DNA of 36,296 nucleotides from Anaerolineae bacterium (GCA_019913005.1 JAIOHL010000149.1:1-36296), one strand, 5' to 3'; shown: positions 23,829-33,272, counted from the first letter of the stretch. Notes: generated by a model not told the origin, from the sequence alone. Numbers and translations: made by a program.

Positions 23829-24533
23829 ATGATAGTGCTAAAGCATGTGTCCAAGAAATATCAGATGGGCGCGGTGACCGTTACAGCCCTAAATGATGTG
23901 TCATTGAATATCGAAGAGGGGGAATTTGTAGTGGTCTTGGGGCCATCGGGGAGTGGTAAGACAACGCTTCTCAATATGATTAGCGCCCTAGACACCCCCA
24001 CTGAGGGTACTATTACCGTCGCTGGGCAAGACATCACCGCCATGAGCCGCTTAAAACAATTTGACTTCCGCCGTAACACAGTCAGTTTTATCTTCCAAAG
24101 TTTCAACCTCTTCCCCAGCCTAACTGCCGAGGAAAATGTCCAGTTTGTGCTCGACATGCACTACAAACGGGGTATCCAGTCCACTGCAAAAGCGGTGCTT
24201 GATAGTGTGGGCCTCGGCCTCCGCTATCAGCATTTCCCGCACGAATTGTCGGGTGGCGAGCAGCAGCGTGTGGCAATTGCACGGGCGCTGGCGACTGGCA
24301 ATCCTGTTTTGTTAGCCGATGAGCCGACAGGTGAATTAGATTTCAAGACGGGTGTCCAAATTTTGCAGCTCTTACGATCCCAAGCAGGCAACGGACGAAC
24401 GGTGCTGGTTGTGACCCACAACCGTGAAATTTCACGGATTGCGGATCGCGTGATTGAATTGAGCAGCGGTGAAATTGTGCGAGATGGTGCGCCAGAAGCG
24501 GGTAAAGCGCCAATTGCTGAGTTGCATTGGTAA
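23829..24533 (+). CDS. ABC transporter ATPase (MacB/LolD-like)
   Basis: The protein has 234 residues. It has Walker A GPSGSGKTT (about 39-47), Q-loop FIFQSFNLFPSLTAEENV, signature LSGGEQQRVAIARAL, Walker B VLLADEPTGELD and H-loop VVTHN. The ADEPTGxLD and QSFNLxPxLTAxENV wording is typical of the MacB/LolD/FtsE group, which works with FtsX-type permeases and often moves lipoproteins, peptides or drugs outward or transmits force. GGAGG lies upstream of the ATG. It pairs with the permease gene that begins 10 nt later. Confidence 0.93.
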   Translation: MIVLKHVSKKYQMGAVTVTALNDVSLNIEEGEFVVVLGPSGSGKTTLLNMISALDTPTEGTITVAGQDITAMSRLKQFDFRRNTVSFIFQSFNLFPSLTAEENVQFVLDMHYKRGIQSTAKAVLDSVGLGLRYQHFPHELSGGEQQRVAIARALATGNPVLLADEPTGELDFKTGVQILQLLRSQAGNGRTVLVVTHNREISRIADRVIELSSGEIVRDGAPEAGKAPIAELHW

Positions 24534-24543
24534 AGAAGGTGAA

Positions 24544-27003
24544 ATGATGAACCTCAAATTTTGGCTTAAGTGGTCTTATCGTGATGCCAAAGAACGCTGG
24601 TTACAAGTGCTGGCGATTGCCGTAATTCTCGCTTTGGGCACAGGCGTCTACAGTGCTTTTGGCAAGCAAAAAGAATGGCGCATCGAATCGCTGGACAAAA
24701 GTATGGCGATGCTTGCCATGTACGATCTCCAAATGGAATTGACAGAAGGGAGCTATCTCGAAAGCACCGCACTCGAATCGGCACTGGCTGATATTGAAGG
24801 GGTCGAAGTGGTTGAAACACGCTTATTGGTTCCAACCCTTGTGGACGCTTCTAAAGAAGGTGAAACGATCCTCTATCCGGGTCGGCTCATTGGTGTGGAC
24901 TTGTCGGACGGCGGCCCGCATATCAGCAGATTGAATATCACCGAAGGGTCAGGGCTAACCGAAGCCGATGCTGGCACAAACAAAGTCATTATGGACTATC
25001 TATTTACCAACTACCGAGAACTGTCGCCGGGGGATAGGGTCAAAATCACAGGGGACATCGAACTGGATTTCGTTGGGCGCGGTCAAATCCCCGAAAACAT
25101 GATGATCATACCGGGTACGGGCGGTTTCATGGAAAACGAAAATACGTTTGCCGTGATGTATATGTCGCGTGACACAGTTCAACAGATTAGCGGACGAGAG
25201 GGGCTAATCAACAATGCCGTCCTTCTATTGGATAAGGGCGCCAACCCTGATGCCGTGATCCACGACATCAAGCAGGTAATGGCTACCCAATTTGCCGACA
25301 CAGGCTTCAACCTGACCCAAAAGGAAGACGATCAGGTTTACAACGCGATGTATACTGACGCACGAGGCGATCAACGTTTTTGGAACATTGTCGCGGGGCT
25401 GTTCCTTATCGGGGCGGCAATGGCAACCTTCAACCTCGCGGGTCGTATTGTAGAATCGCAGCGCCGCCAAATTGGAATTGGGATGGCATTAGGTATCAAG
25501 CGGCATTGGCTGGCTTTACGGCCAATCCTGTTGGGTCTGCAAATCGCGGTGGTGGGAACTATTTTGGGATTGGGATTTAGCTATCTATTCGGGCAAGCGC
25601 TTCTGGGGATATTCAAAGATTTTTACCCGCTTCCCTACTGGGGCAGGCTCTTCTATATTGAGAGCTATCTCAGAGCGTCTGTTCTAGGCGTTCTGGTGCC
25701 TATTATTGCCACGCTGTTTCCAGTTTGGCGGGCCGTGCGTGTCCAGCCAGTGGACGCCATTCAGACGGGTTATCTGGTGGCAAAAGGGGGTGGCCTGTCC
25801 TATCTCATGGAATATGCTCCCCTCCCCGGCAGGAGTTATATGCAAATGCCATTCCGCAATATTTTGCGTTCCCCTTGGCGCAGTTTGATGACGATACTCG
25901 GCGTCTCGATTGCCATTATGCTCTTGGTGGCGATGGCGGGCCTGCTGGATACCTTCAACCGCACGATTCACCGAGGCAGCGATTTCTATATGGAGTCCTA
26001 TCCTGATCGGCTGGATGTGGTGTTGGATAATTTCTATCCGATCAATAGTCAACATATCACTGACTTGCAGCGGCTTGAACAAGACGGGCGGCCTCTATTT
26101 AGTAAAGTGGATGTGGGCCTCGTCATAGCGGGTGAATACGTCAATTCGGACGATGAGGAAATGTTGGCAGTGATTGAGTTGTACGATCCCGCTACCGCCT
26201 TATGGCAGCCAACGCTGGAGGAGGGTAATTTGCCTGATGGTGGACGTGGTATTGTCATTTCCGAGAAAGCCGCCCAAGACCTCGGCGTAAAGGTGGGTGA
26301 AACGGTTCAGATTTCCCTCCCCGTGAGAGAAGGGCTGTTGTCCTATCGGATGGAAGAAATGGCTATTCCAGTGATCGGTATTCACGACAATCCGTTACGG
26401 ATGCAAGCCTATATGAGCCTGAATCAAGCCGAACTGATGAACATGGCAGGTTTGGCAAACACCGTAACCCTCTATCCAGCCGAGGGTGTCACCACAGCGG
26501 AAATGCGGCGTATGATGTTTGCCCAGCCGGGGGTTGCATCCGTGCAGGCCGTTAAGGATATTGCCCAGAGTTTTGAGGAGTCTATCGAAATCTTTAATAC
26601 GGTACTCATCATGATTCAGGGGGTCGTCGTGATACTGGCCTTTCTCATCGCCTTCAATTCCACCACCATCAATGTGGATGAACGGATGCGCGAGATTGCC
26701 ACCATGTTTGCCTTTGGGCTGCGTATCCGCACCGTCACCCGGATGCAGGTCGTCGAAAATGTCGTCACTGGGCTATTCGGTACTATTTTGGGCGTTGTTT
26801 TCGGCTATATGGTGATTGTCTGGATGATGGAAAGTCAAATCAAAGACATGGTGCCGGACATCCAGTTCAATGTCTATATCGCCTCTGGGACGCTGTTGAC
26901 AGCGGCTGTGTTAGGTATTCTCGTGGTGGGGCTAACCCCCTTGTTAAGCATTCGTAAGATGCTCCGAATGGATATCCCTTCCACGCTGCGGGTCATGGAA
27001 TAG
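24544..27003 (+). CDS. FtsX-type ABC permease with two FtsX core domains
   Basis: The product has 819 residues from ATG 24544 (MMNLKFWLKW), preceded by AAGAAGGTG. The longer frame would overlap the ATPase gene. Layout: one membrane helix (about 20-38), a large extracytoplasmic domain (about 45-270), then a three-helix FtsX core ending in AVRVQPVDAIQTG. A second helix, extracytoplasmic domain and FtsX core follow, ending in LLSIRKMLRMDIPSTLRVME. This duplicated architecture is that of the large MacB-like/DUF214 permeases, not of MacB itself. The substrate is unknown; MarR control suggests efflux of a toxic or lipophilic compound. Confidence 0.88.
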   Translation: MMNLKFWLKWSYRDAKERWLQVLAIAVILALGTGVYSAFGKQKEWRIESLDKSMAMLAMYDLQMELTEGSYLESTALESALADIEGVEVVETRLLVPTLVDASKEGETILYPGRLIGVDLSDGGPHISRLNITEGSGLTEADAGTNKVIMDYLFTNYRELSPGDRVKITGDIELDFVGRGQIPENMMIIPGTGGFMENENTFAVMYMSRDTVQQISGREGLINNAVLLLDKGANPDAVIHDIKQVMATQFADTGFNLTQKEDDQVYNAMYTDARGDQRFWNIVAGLFLIGAAMATFNLAGRIVESQRRQIGIGMALGIKRHWLALRPILLGLQIAVVGTILGLGFSYLFGQALLGIFKDFYPLPYWGRLFYIESYLRASVLGVLVPIIATLFPVWRAVRVQPVDAIQTGYLVAKGGGLSYLMEYAPLPGRSYMQMPFRNILRSPWRSLMTILGVSIAIMLLVAMAGLLDTFNRTIHRGSDFYMESYPDRLDVVLDNFYPINSQHITDLQRLEQDGRPLFSKVDVGLVIAGEYVNSDDEEMLAVIELYDPATALWQPTLEEGNLPDGGRGIVISEKAAQDLGVKVGETVQISLPVREGLLSYRMEEMAIPVIGIHDNPLRMQAYMSLNQAELMNMAGLANTVTLYPAEGVTTAEMRRMMFAQPGVASVQAVKDIAQSFEESIEIFNTVLIMIQGVVVILAFLIAFNSTTINVDERMREIATMFAFGLRIRTVTRMQVVENVVTGLFGTILGVVFGYMVIVWMMESQIKDMVPDIQFNVYIASGTLLTAAVLGILVVGLTPLLSIRKMLRMDIPSTLRVME

Positions 27004-27010
27004 TTTTTTA

Positions 27011-27031
27011 TGGGGGAGACAACCTCCCCCA
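27011..27031. terminator. Hairpin between convergent genes (probable terminator)
   Basis: TGGGGGAG (27011-27018) and CTCCCCCA (27024-27031) form an 8-bp stem with a 5-nt loop in the 59-nt gap between the FtsX permease and sat, which face each other. No clean U-tract follows on either strand (a T-run precedes it on the plus strand). Termination in both directions is likely from position but not certain. Confidence 0.55.
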
Positions 27032-27062
27032 ATAGTTCTATCTACTCTGTTTTCGTGCCGAT

Positions 27063-28241
27063 TTATGCTCCTACTTGGTAACTTGCCATCAAAATTCGGC
27101 TGACCTCCGGGCGTGTAAATTCTGTGGGCAGCATCTCACCGCGCGACAACATCTCCCGTACCTGTGTGCCACTTAAGGCGATATGGTCTTCTTTACCATG
27201 TGGGCAGGATTTGAGGCTGACCACGCTACCACACTTTTTGCAGTAAAAGGTGTGTTCAAAAAACAGCGGGGTAATGCCGATTTCCTCCGGGGTAAATTGG
27301 TCAAAGATGTGATGGGCATCATAACTGCCATAATAGTTCCCGACCCCTGCATGGTCACGACCTACAATGAAATGAGAACAGCCATAATTTTTGCGGGCAA
27401 TGGCGTGAAAAATGGCCTCACGCGGGCCAGCATACCGCATGGCAGCCGGGAACGCGCTCAAGACTACCCGATTCAGCGGATAGTAGTGATTGACAATTGC
27501 CTGATAACTTGCCACCCGCACTGCTGCTGGAATATCATCCGATTTGGTTTCACCCACCAGCGGATGAATTAACAGGCCATCCACGATTTCCAGTGCCGTC
27601 TTTTGAATATATTCATGAGCACGATGAATCGGGTTGCGGGTCTGGAAACCGACCACCCGCCGCCACCCGCGTTCGCTGAAAATAGCCCGTGTTTCCGATG
27701 GCGTGAACCGAATATCAGGAAATTCCTCGTGAACACGCTGGGGTAAATTGAGGACGTGGACATCACCTCCCAGCAACACCGACCCCTGTTTATAGAGACG
27801 CGCTACGCCGGGGTGGGCCACTTCCGTTGTGCGATAAACCTGCTGCGCCTCGACTTGGGGGTCATAGGTATATTTATCACTGATGTCCAAAATAGCCAGC
27901 AGACGGGTTTTCCCATGTACCTGCTCGGTCAGCACGGCGGATTGCCCAATCTTCAGATTTTCGGCAAGGCTCTCATCCACCGCCAGCGTCACCGGAATTG
28001 ACCACGCCAGCCCATTCGCTAGGTGCATGGTCTGAACCACTGATTGATAATCGGCCTGATTCATGTATCCTGTTAGCGGACTCAGTGCCCCCACTGCGAT
28101 CATTTCAAGGTCAGCCAAATTCAAATCATTGAGTGGGATTTGGGGCAGGGTGGCGGCGCGTTCAAGGGCGGCTTCACGTTCTGCCCCATCCAAAAGACGG
28201 TTGATGAGTGTCCCCCCATGTGGTGCGATAAGTTTAGACAT
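27063..28241 (-). CDS. sat: Sulfate adenylyltransferase (ATP sulfurylase)
   Basis: The protein has 392 residues, normal for the monomer-type Sat family (unrelated to CysDN). It has an N-terminal PUA-like region, then the ATP-binding motif QTRNPIHRAHEYIQK and the second hallmark GRDHAGVGNYYGSYDAHHIF. Near the C-terminus FYCKKCGSVVSLKSCPH is the Cys pattern common in bacterial Sat. It makes APS from sulfate and ATP. It is the last gene of the sulfate operon and overlaps cysC by 8 nt. The operon context (cysH, cysC, sulfate importer) makes an assimilatory role far more likely than a dissimilatory one. Confidence 0.96.
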   Translation of the reverse strand: MSKLIAPHGGTLINRLLDGAEREAALERAATLPQIPLNDLNLADLEMIAVGALSPLTGYMNQADYQSVVQTMHLANGLAWSIPVTLAVDESLAENLKIGQSAVLTEQVHGKTRLLAILDISDKYTYDPQVEAQQVYRTTEVAHPGVARLYKQGSVLLGGDVHVLNLPQRVHEEFPDIRFTPSETRAIFSERGWRRVVGFQTRNPIHRAHEYIQKTALEIVDGLLIHPLVGETKSDDIPAAVRVASYQAIVNHYYPLNRVVLSAFPAAMRYAGPREAIFHAIARKNYGCSHFIVGRDHAGVGNYYGSYDAHHIFDQFTPEEIGITPLFFEHTFYCKKCGSVVSLKSCPHGKEDHIALSGTQVREMLSRGEMLPTEFTRPEVSRILMASYQVGA

Positions 28242-28788
28242 GATAGGCGGCCTCCTTGACCGGAATCAACTGGCGAGTTTCCAGATAGGCCAAAATCTCC
28301 CCAATGCTTTCTTGTAGGCTCTGGCGATCCGTATTCACTTCGATTTCGGGCTTATGGGGTGCTTCGTAGGGATCATCAATGCCAGTGAAATTTTTGATTT
28401 GTCCGGCAATCGCTTTGGCGTACATGCCCTTAACATCACGGTCAATACACGTTTGCAGCGGAGCATTCACATACACCTCAATAAAATTGGTGGTCTCTTG
28501 GCGCACTTTGTCACGGGTGGCTTGATAGGGTGAGATAAACGAGGCCAGCACCCCGACGCCGTTCCGCGAAAGCAGTTTAGCGACAAATGTCACCCGTTCG
28601 ATATTTTTGTCGCGGTCTTCTTTGCTAAAACCCAAATCGCGGGTCAAGCCTTCGCGCACGGTATCGCCATCCAACCGTTCAACCCGTAGGCCACGCTCTC
28701 GTAATTCCTGTTCCAAAGCGACGGCGATGGTCGTTTTACCCGCGCCGGATAACCCGGTCAACCACAATGTAAAGCCTTGCTCACTCAT
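28234..28788 (-). CDS. cysC: Adenylylsulfate (APS) kinase
   Basis: The product has 184 residues from ATG 28788 (MSEQGFTLWL), which overlaps the cysH stop as ATGA. The frame is open to 28827, but that part lies inside cysH. The P-loop is GLSGAGKTT (12-20). Further family motifs are RVERLDGDTVREGL, LGFSKEDRDKNIERV, ASFISPYQATRDKVR and GMYAKAIAGQIKNFTGIDDPYE. It phosphorylates APS to PAPS. Because the neighbouring reductase has the cluster cysteines of APS-type enzymes, PAPS may be needed mainly for sulfation or for a mixed pathway. That is inference. Confidence 0.95.
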   Translation of the reverse strand: MSEQGFTLWLTGLSGAGKTTIAVALEQELRERGLRVERLDGDTVREGLTRDLGFSKEDRDKNIERVTFVAKLLSRNGVGVLASFISPYQATRDKVRQETTNFIEVYVNAPLQTCIDRDVKGMYAKAIAGQIKNFTGIDDPYEAPHKPEIEVNTDRQSLQESIGEILAYLETRQLIPVKEAAYHV

Positions 28789-29489
28789 GATTCTTGTTTT
28801 GCTCCTGTTGATGTATGAATACCACATTCAGTTTTGGCGCTGTTCGCCCAACGTCCGGCCCGACCATCCGCACCAGCCGTGACGGGTTGGGTACAGGTCG
28901 GCGTGTTGCAGCCAATACTGGGATAACTCTGGTCGTGTAAAGCGTTATAGGGCAGGTCATAGGTATGGATGTACAGCCAAATCATCTCCTCCGTCCATGT
29001 AGCAAAAGGCGACAATTTAACGTTTTGATGTTTGGCATCCCATGAAATAATCGGGGTAGAACCACGTCCGGTTTGGTCACGCCGCAAACCTGTAACCCAT
29101 GCCGGGTAATTGCCCAAAACAGCATCGAGCGGGGCGACCTTGCGAATGTGGCAGCATTGATCCGGGTCGCGTTCCCACAGCGCCTCCCCATATTCAGCCC
29201 CCTGCTGCTCAACTGTTAAGGCGGGGCGTATACGGGTCAAGTTGAGATTAAAACGCTGCTCGACCTCATCCATCAAAGCGTAGGTTTCTGGGAATAACAG
29301 CCCTGTGTCCAACGTGAGCACTGGCATTTGCGGGGCGATTTCACTCAGCATATGCAGCGTAGCGATTCCCGTCGGCTGAAAACTTGTGACTACGGATAAC
29401 CCTGCGCCAAATTCTTCTACAGCCCATTTGAGGATGTGCTGGGGTGCGGCGGTCTCGAAATCTTGGTTTAGACGTTCAAAATCGAGCAT
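28785..29489 (-). CDS. cysH: Adenylylsulfate reductase, [4Fe-4S] type (CysH family)
   Basis: The protein has 234 residues. N-terminal PP-loop-related motifs are SVVTSFQPTG and VLTLDTGLLFPETY. The cluster pair Cys112-Cys113 (DQCCHIRKVAPL) marks the APS-reductase type, and the catalytic Cys222 lies in KTECGIH. The second cluster pair is unusual: Cys194 and Cys199 in SIGCNTPTCTQPV are four residues apart, where the family has CxxC. The codons confirm this reading. The enzyme reduces APS (or PAPS) to sulfite with thioredoxin. The gene is 12 nt after cysA and overlaps cysC by 4 nt. Confidence 0.93.
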   Translation of the reverse strand: MLDFERLNQDFETAAPQHILKWAVEEFGAGLSVVTSFQPTGIATLHMLSEIAPQMPVLTLDTGLLFPETYALMDEVEQRFNLNLTRIRPALTVEQQGAEYGEALWERDPDQCCHIRKVAPLDAVLGNYPAWVTGLRRDQTGRGSTPIISWDAKHQNVKLSPFATWTEEMIWLYIHTYDLPYNALHDQSYPSIGCNTPTCTQPVTAGADGRAGRWANSAKTECGIHTSTGAKQES

Positions 29490-29500
29490 GGTTAGTTCTC

Positions 29501-30565
29501 CTAAAACGGCAGTAAATGAAAATCTTGGATGCCAACAAATACTTCTTGACCGGGTATCGCACCCAATGAACGGACTTTTTCGGGACTCAACAGTACATGC
29601 AGCGGCTTGGCGGCGGAAACATCTATCAGTTGAACCGTAGCACGCTCCAACGACCCGGCGAACGTGATATTAGAGATACGTCCTCGCCCAATCAACGACC
29701 CGCTGACCTGTTCTTGCTGAAGCGCCAAGTCAATTTCTTCGGGACGGCATACCAGATGCACGGCCTGATTTTGCAGATGCTCCGTTTCCGACGGAGCAGG
29801 CAGTGACACCTGATCCACATAGACCGTTTTCCCATTACGTCGTGCATTGAGGACATTAGCTGTCCCCAAGAAATTGGCGGTATAGAGATGTTTGGGGCGG
29901 CGATACAGTTGGGCAGGGGTCCCGACTTCAAGTAGTACCCCCCGTTCAATAATGCCAATCCGGTCAGCCAGTTCAAAGGCTTCCTCTTGATCGTGCGTCA
30001 CCAAAATGGTTGTGATCCGGAGTTGTTGCTGAATCTCGCGTAGGCTGTGACGCAGTTGACCGCGAATCTTGACATCCAGCGCACCGAACGGCTCATCTAG
30101 CAGTAACACACTTGGATTTGGGGCGAGGGCGCGTGCAAGGGCCACCCGTTGCTGCTGACCACCGGAAAGTTGCCCCGGCATCCGGCCACCTAAGCCATCC
30201 AGCCCAATCAATTTCAATAATTCCGTCACCCGCGCTTGACGTTCTTTGCGGGGGGCTTTGCGAACCTTGAGTCCAAATTCAATATTGGCGGCGGCATTCA
30301 GGTGGCGGAACAGCGAATAATTTTGGAAGACAAAACCCGTATCACGCTGCTGTGGCGATAGCCGAGTGACATCTCGCCCATTGAGTTGAACGCTGCCACT
30401 GTCTAAGGGAGTTAGCCCCGCGATCATCCGCAAAATGGTGCTTTTGCCGCTACCACTTGCCCCCAACAGCACAAACAACTCACCCTGCTCAATTTCTAGA
30501 CTGACGTCGCTGACGACAGTCTGCCGTCCATATGTTTTTACCAGATGATCCAGTTGAATGGTCAT
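29501..30565 (-). CDS. cysA: Sulfate/thiosulfate ABC transporter ATPase
   Basis: The product has 354 residues from ATG 30565 (MTIQLDHLVKTYG), preceded by GAGGGTGA. It has Walker A LLGASGSGKST, signature LSGGQQQRVALARALA, Walker B VLLLDEPFGALDVKIR and H-loop LVTHDQEEAFELADR. A C-terminal TOBE-like regulatory part (about 235-354) includes HLVCRPEEIDL. Similar ATPases serve molybdate and other anions, but the neighbouring sbp, cysT, cysW and cysH genes fix sulfate or thiosulfate as the cargo. It starts 7 nt after cysW ends. Confidence 0.94.
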   Translation of the reverse strand: MTIQLDHLVKTYGRQTVVSDVSLEIEQGELFVLLGASGSGKSTILRMIAGLTPLDSGSVQLNGRDVTRLSPQQRDTGFVFQNYSLFRHLNAAANIEFGLKVRKAPRKERQARVTELLKLIGLDGLGGRMPGQLSGGQQQRVALARALAPNPSVLLLDEPFGALDVKIRGQLRHSLREIQQQLRITTILVTHDQEEAFELADRIGIIERGVLLEVGTPAQLYRRPKHLYTANFLGTANVLNARRNGKTVYVDQVSLPAPSETEHLQNQAVHLVCRPEEIDLALQQEQVSGSLIGRGRISNITFAGSLERATVQLIDVSAAKPLHVLLSPEKVRSLGAIPGQEVFVGIQDFHLLPF

Positions 30566-30572
30566 TTTCGAT

Positions 30573-31382
30573 TCACCCTCGTTGACGATCAAGACGCCAT
30601 TTTAGTAGACTCATGACGAGTAATATCAAGACCGAGACGGCCCCCAAGACTAATGAAATGCTGTAGGCCCCGATGCGGTTGCGGTCATGCAAAGCGCGAT
30701 AGACGTACATCGTGGCGGTTTCGGTTTTACCCTCAATCCCACCGCTGACGACTGCCACCGCGCCAAATTCACCCAATGAACGGGCCAATGTCAGTACCAC
30801 GCCATAAATCACCCCGACCCATATTCCCGGCATGACAATGCGCCAGAAGGTACCCCAACGGCTTGCCCCCAATGTATAGGCAGCTTCTTCGGGTTCAATC
30901 GGCAGGCTTTCTAATACTGGCCCAACTTCGCGTGAGACAAATGGCAGGGCGACAAATGTTTTGGCAAGGATGATGCCGGGATAGGCAAACACAATCGCAA
31001 ATGTGGTTGGCTCCAACCAGCCATTCCGCCCAAACAACACAATCATGGTGTAACCCGCGATGACGGGTGAGAATACAAATGGAATATCCACCAGTGCGTT
31101 AACCAATGTCCGACCATAAAAACGCTGACGAGCCAGCACCCACGCGATAATCACCCCAAAAAAGGTGTTGAGCAGGGTCGCTATAATCGAGAATTCAAAG
31201 GTGATGCGGAGGGCGTGTTGTACGCCGTCATCTTGCAGGGTTGCTTTAATCGGCTGCCACCCGCGCTCAATGGCCCCGTCGGAAATCGCATAAATCGGCG
31301 CGATAATCAGAGCCGCTGCATAGGCCAGCACGAGCAAAATCAACAGGATTTGCAGAGGATTTTTCGGCCCAATTTCACGCAT
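30573..31382 (-). CDS. cysW: Sulfate ABC transporter permease CysW
   Basis: The product has 269 residues from ATG 31382 (MREIGPKNPLQ), preceded by GAGGGCGG. The open frame extends further upstream into cysT. There are six hydrophobic helices. The ATPase-contact loop is EEAAYTLGASRWGTFWRIVMPGIW, and LARSLGEFGAVAVVSGGIEGKTETATMYVY is the CysW/CysT signature. It pairs with CysT in the membrane. It overlaps the end of cysT by 8 nt. Confidence 0.95.
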   Translation of the reverse strand: MREIGPKNPLQILLILLVLAYAAALIIAPIYAISDGAIERGWQPIKATLQDDGVQHALRITFEFSIIATLLNTFFGVIIAWVLARQRFYGRTLVNALVDIPFVFSPVIAGYTMIVLFGRNGWLEPTTFAIVFAYPGIILAKTFVALPFVSREVGPVLESLPIEPEEAAYTLGASRWGTFWRIVMPGIWVGVIYGVVLTLARSLGEFGAVAVVSGGIEGKTETATMYVYRALHDRNRIGAYSISLVLGAVSVLILLVMSLLKWRLDRQRG

Positions 31383-32232
31383 GTTTCCGCCCTCGCAAAA
31401 AGTCAATGGATACCGTAATCGTGAAGGCCACCGCCAATAACACCAATGAAATTCCACTGGCGGCCTGCATATTGCCGGATTCGACTTTGGTATAGATATA
31501 AACCGTCGCGGTCTGTGATTTCATCGGAATGTTGCCTGCCACAATGATGATCGAGCCAAATTCGCCCAAGCCGCGTGCAAAACTGAGCAACGCCCCGGCG
31601 ATGATGGCAGGTCGGATAGCCGGAAAAATGATGCGCCAGAACGTTTCCCAATTGGATGCTCCCAATGTCTGGGCCGCTTCTTCTTGATTGAGATCAAGCT
31701 GCATCAAGACGGGTTGCACCGTGCGGATGACAAATGGGTAGCCGACAAACAGCAGAGCCAGCATAATGCCGGGTGGGGCAAATAATATGCGATGCCCCGT
31801 ATTTTCCTCGATAAAAGTGCCGACAATCGTTTGTGGGCCATACAACAGCACCAACATGACCCCCGTAACCAGCGTCGGTAGCGCAAAGGGTAAATCAATA
31901 AAGGCGTTAAAAATGGCCTTGCCGGGGAAGCGATATTTGACCAGCACGTAAGCGGTCAATGTCCCCATAATCGTGTTTATCACTGCCGCGATAGCTGCCG
32001 TGCGCAGCGATAATTTGAGGGCACTATAGGCGATACGATTGTTGATGCTCTCCCAAAAGACCGTCAATCCTTGTTCAAAACCTTTATAACTGACGACGAT
32101 AATCGGTACAGCGATGAGGAGGAACAAATAGCTGACTGCCAGCAAACGCAGACTCCATTTGCCCCATGCGATAGTTGGGAAAGAAAAGGGGCGGGCCATC
32201 AGCCCACCCTTATTCAACGTTTTAACGGTCAT
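31375..32232 (-). CDS. cysT: Sulfate ABC transporter permease CysT (CysU)
   Basis: The protein has 285 residues and about six transmembrane helices. The loop EEAAQTLGASNWETFWRIIFPAI and the signature FARGLGEFGSIIIVAGNIPMKSQTATVYIY identify it as the CysT partner. ATG 32232 overlaps the sbp stop as ATGA, favouring translational coupling. ATG 32199 (MARPFSF), preceded by AAGGGTGGG, is an alternative start. It forms the sulfate channel with CysW. Confidence 0.95.
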   Translation of the reverse strand: MTVKTLNKGGLMARPFSFPTIAWGKWSLRLLAVSYLFLLIAVPIIVVSYKGFEQGLTVFWESINNRIAYSALKLSLRTAAIAAVINTIMGTLTAYVLVKYRFPGKAIFNAFIDLPFALPTLVTGVMLVLLYGPQTIVGTFIEENTGHRILFAPPGIMLALLFVGYPFVIRTVQPVLMQLDLNQEEAAQTLGASNWETFWRIIFPAIRPAIIAGALLSFARGLGEFGSIIIVAGNIPMKSQTATVYIYTKVESGNMQAASGISLVLLAVAFTITVSIDFLRGRKHA

Positions 32233-33272
32233 TCACCCGCAACCTCGGCAATTAATCCAGTGAAACGACCTTCATCACCAAACAGTTCCTTACGAGCCGC
32301 GCTCCAACCGCCAAATTCCTCAACCGTGAACAGGTCTTCGATTTTTGGGAATTTTTCGGCAAGGTCTTCATCAGTGGCAACTTCGGCCACCACTTCTTCA
32401 TTGACCGGACGGAAGCCATTTTCGACAAAAATGCGTTGGGCTTCCGCACTCTGGGCAAAAGCTACAAACGCCTCGGCGACTTCCCGCGTGCCATGTTCGT
32501 CCACATAGGCATCTACGACGGCGATGGGGTTTTCAATTAGGATGGTCGAAGTGGGATAAATGACGCTATACGTGCTGCCCGCTGCTTCACCCGCAAAGAT
32601 TTCGTTTTCATAGGTGATGGCGACATCCCCAATCCCATATTCGAAGGTCAAAATGCTCTCACGTCCATCACGGTCAAAAACAACCACATGCTTCAATAAT
32701 TTGGTCAAAAATTCCGTCGCGCCTTCGTCATCAGCCGCGTAACCTTCCACGAATCCGCGTCGGGCCGCACCATAGGCCGCCAAAATATTCCATTGAGCGC
32801 CGCCGCTGGTCGCTGGGTCGGGGGTAATCACCTCCACATCCCCTGCGAGGTCGTCCCAATCTTCAATTTCCAGTGGATTGCCTTCCCGCGCGGCCAATAC
32901 CACCACTGAATTGGTCACAAAACCGTTGTAATTGGCTTTCCAATCGTGGGTAATGAGTCCTGCGTCCACCAGACGGGTCACATCGCTTTCGACGGACAAG
33001 GCCACAATGTCGGCTTCAAAACCACCCGCTACGGCCCGCGATTGAGCGCCAGATGCTTGGTAGGATTCTTGGACGATGACGGTCTGTCCGGTTTGTTCTT
33101 TCCAATAGGCTTGGAAGGCGGGGATCACATCGCCATAGGCTTCGCGGGGAACGGCATAGGCCGCAAGGATAATCGTAACGGTTTCTGGTTGATCTTGCGC
33201 TTGAGTCGGCACGCCAAACGGAATTAAGCTGAGAAGCAGGGCCAGAATAAGCAGGGTCTTACGGGTTTTCAT
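32229..33272 (-). CDS. sbp: Sulfate-binding protein
   Basis: The protein has 347 residues. A Sec signal peptide (MKTRKTLLILALLLSLIPFG, then TQAQ) directs export; no lipobox is seen. Family motifs are ILAAYAVPREAYGDVIPAFQ, QESYQASGAQSRAVAGGFEADIVALS, TPDPATSGGAQWNILAAYGA and IENPIAVVDAYVDEHGT. It captures sulfate outside the membrane and delivers it to CysTW. It is the first structural gene of the leftward sulfate operon. AAGAGGAT lies 9-15 nt upstream of the ATG, inside a cysteine-rich upstream frame that overlaps the sbp start by 14 nt, so translation of the two is probably linked. Confidence 0.95.
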   Translation of the reverse strand: MKTRKTLLILALLLSLIPFGVPTQAQDQPETVTIILAAYAVPREAYGDVIPAFQAYWKEQTGQTVIVQESYQASGAQSRAVAGGFEADIVALSVESDVTRLVDAGLITHDWKANYNGFVTNSVVVLAAREGNPLEIEDWDDLAGDVEVITPDPATSGGAQWNILAAYGAARRGFVEGYAADDEGATEFLTKLLKHVVVFDRDGRESILTFEYGIGDVAITYENEIFAGEAAGSTYSVIYPTSTILIENPIAVVDAYVDEHGTREVAEAFVAFAQSAEAQRIFVENGFRPVNEEVVAEVATDEDLAEKFPKIEDLFTVEEFGGWSAARKELFGDEGRFTGLIAEVAGE

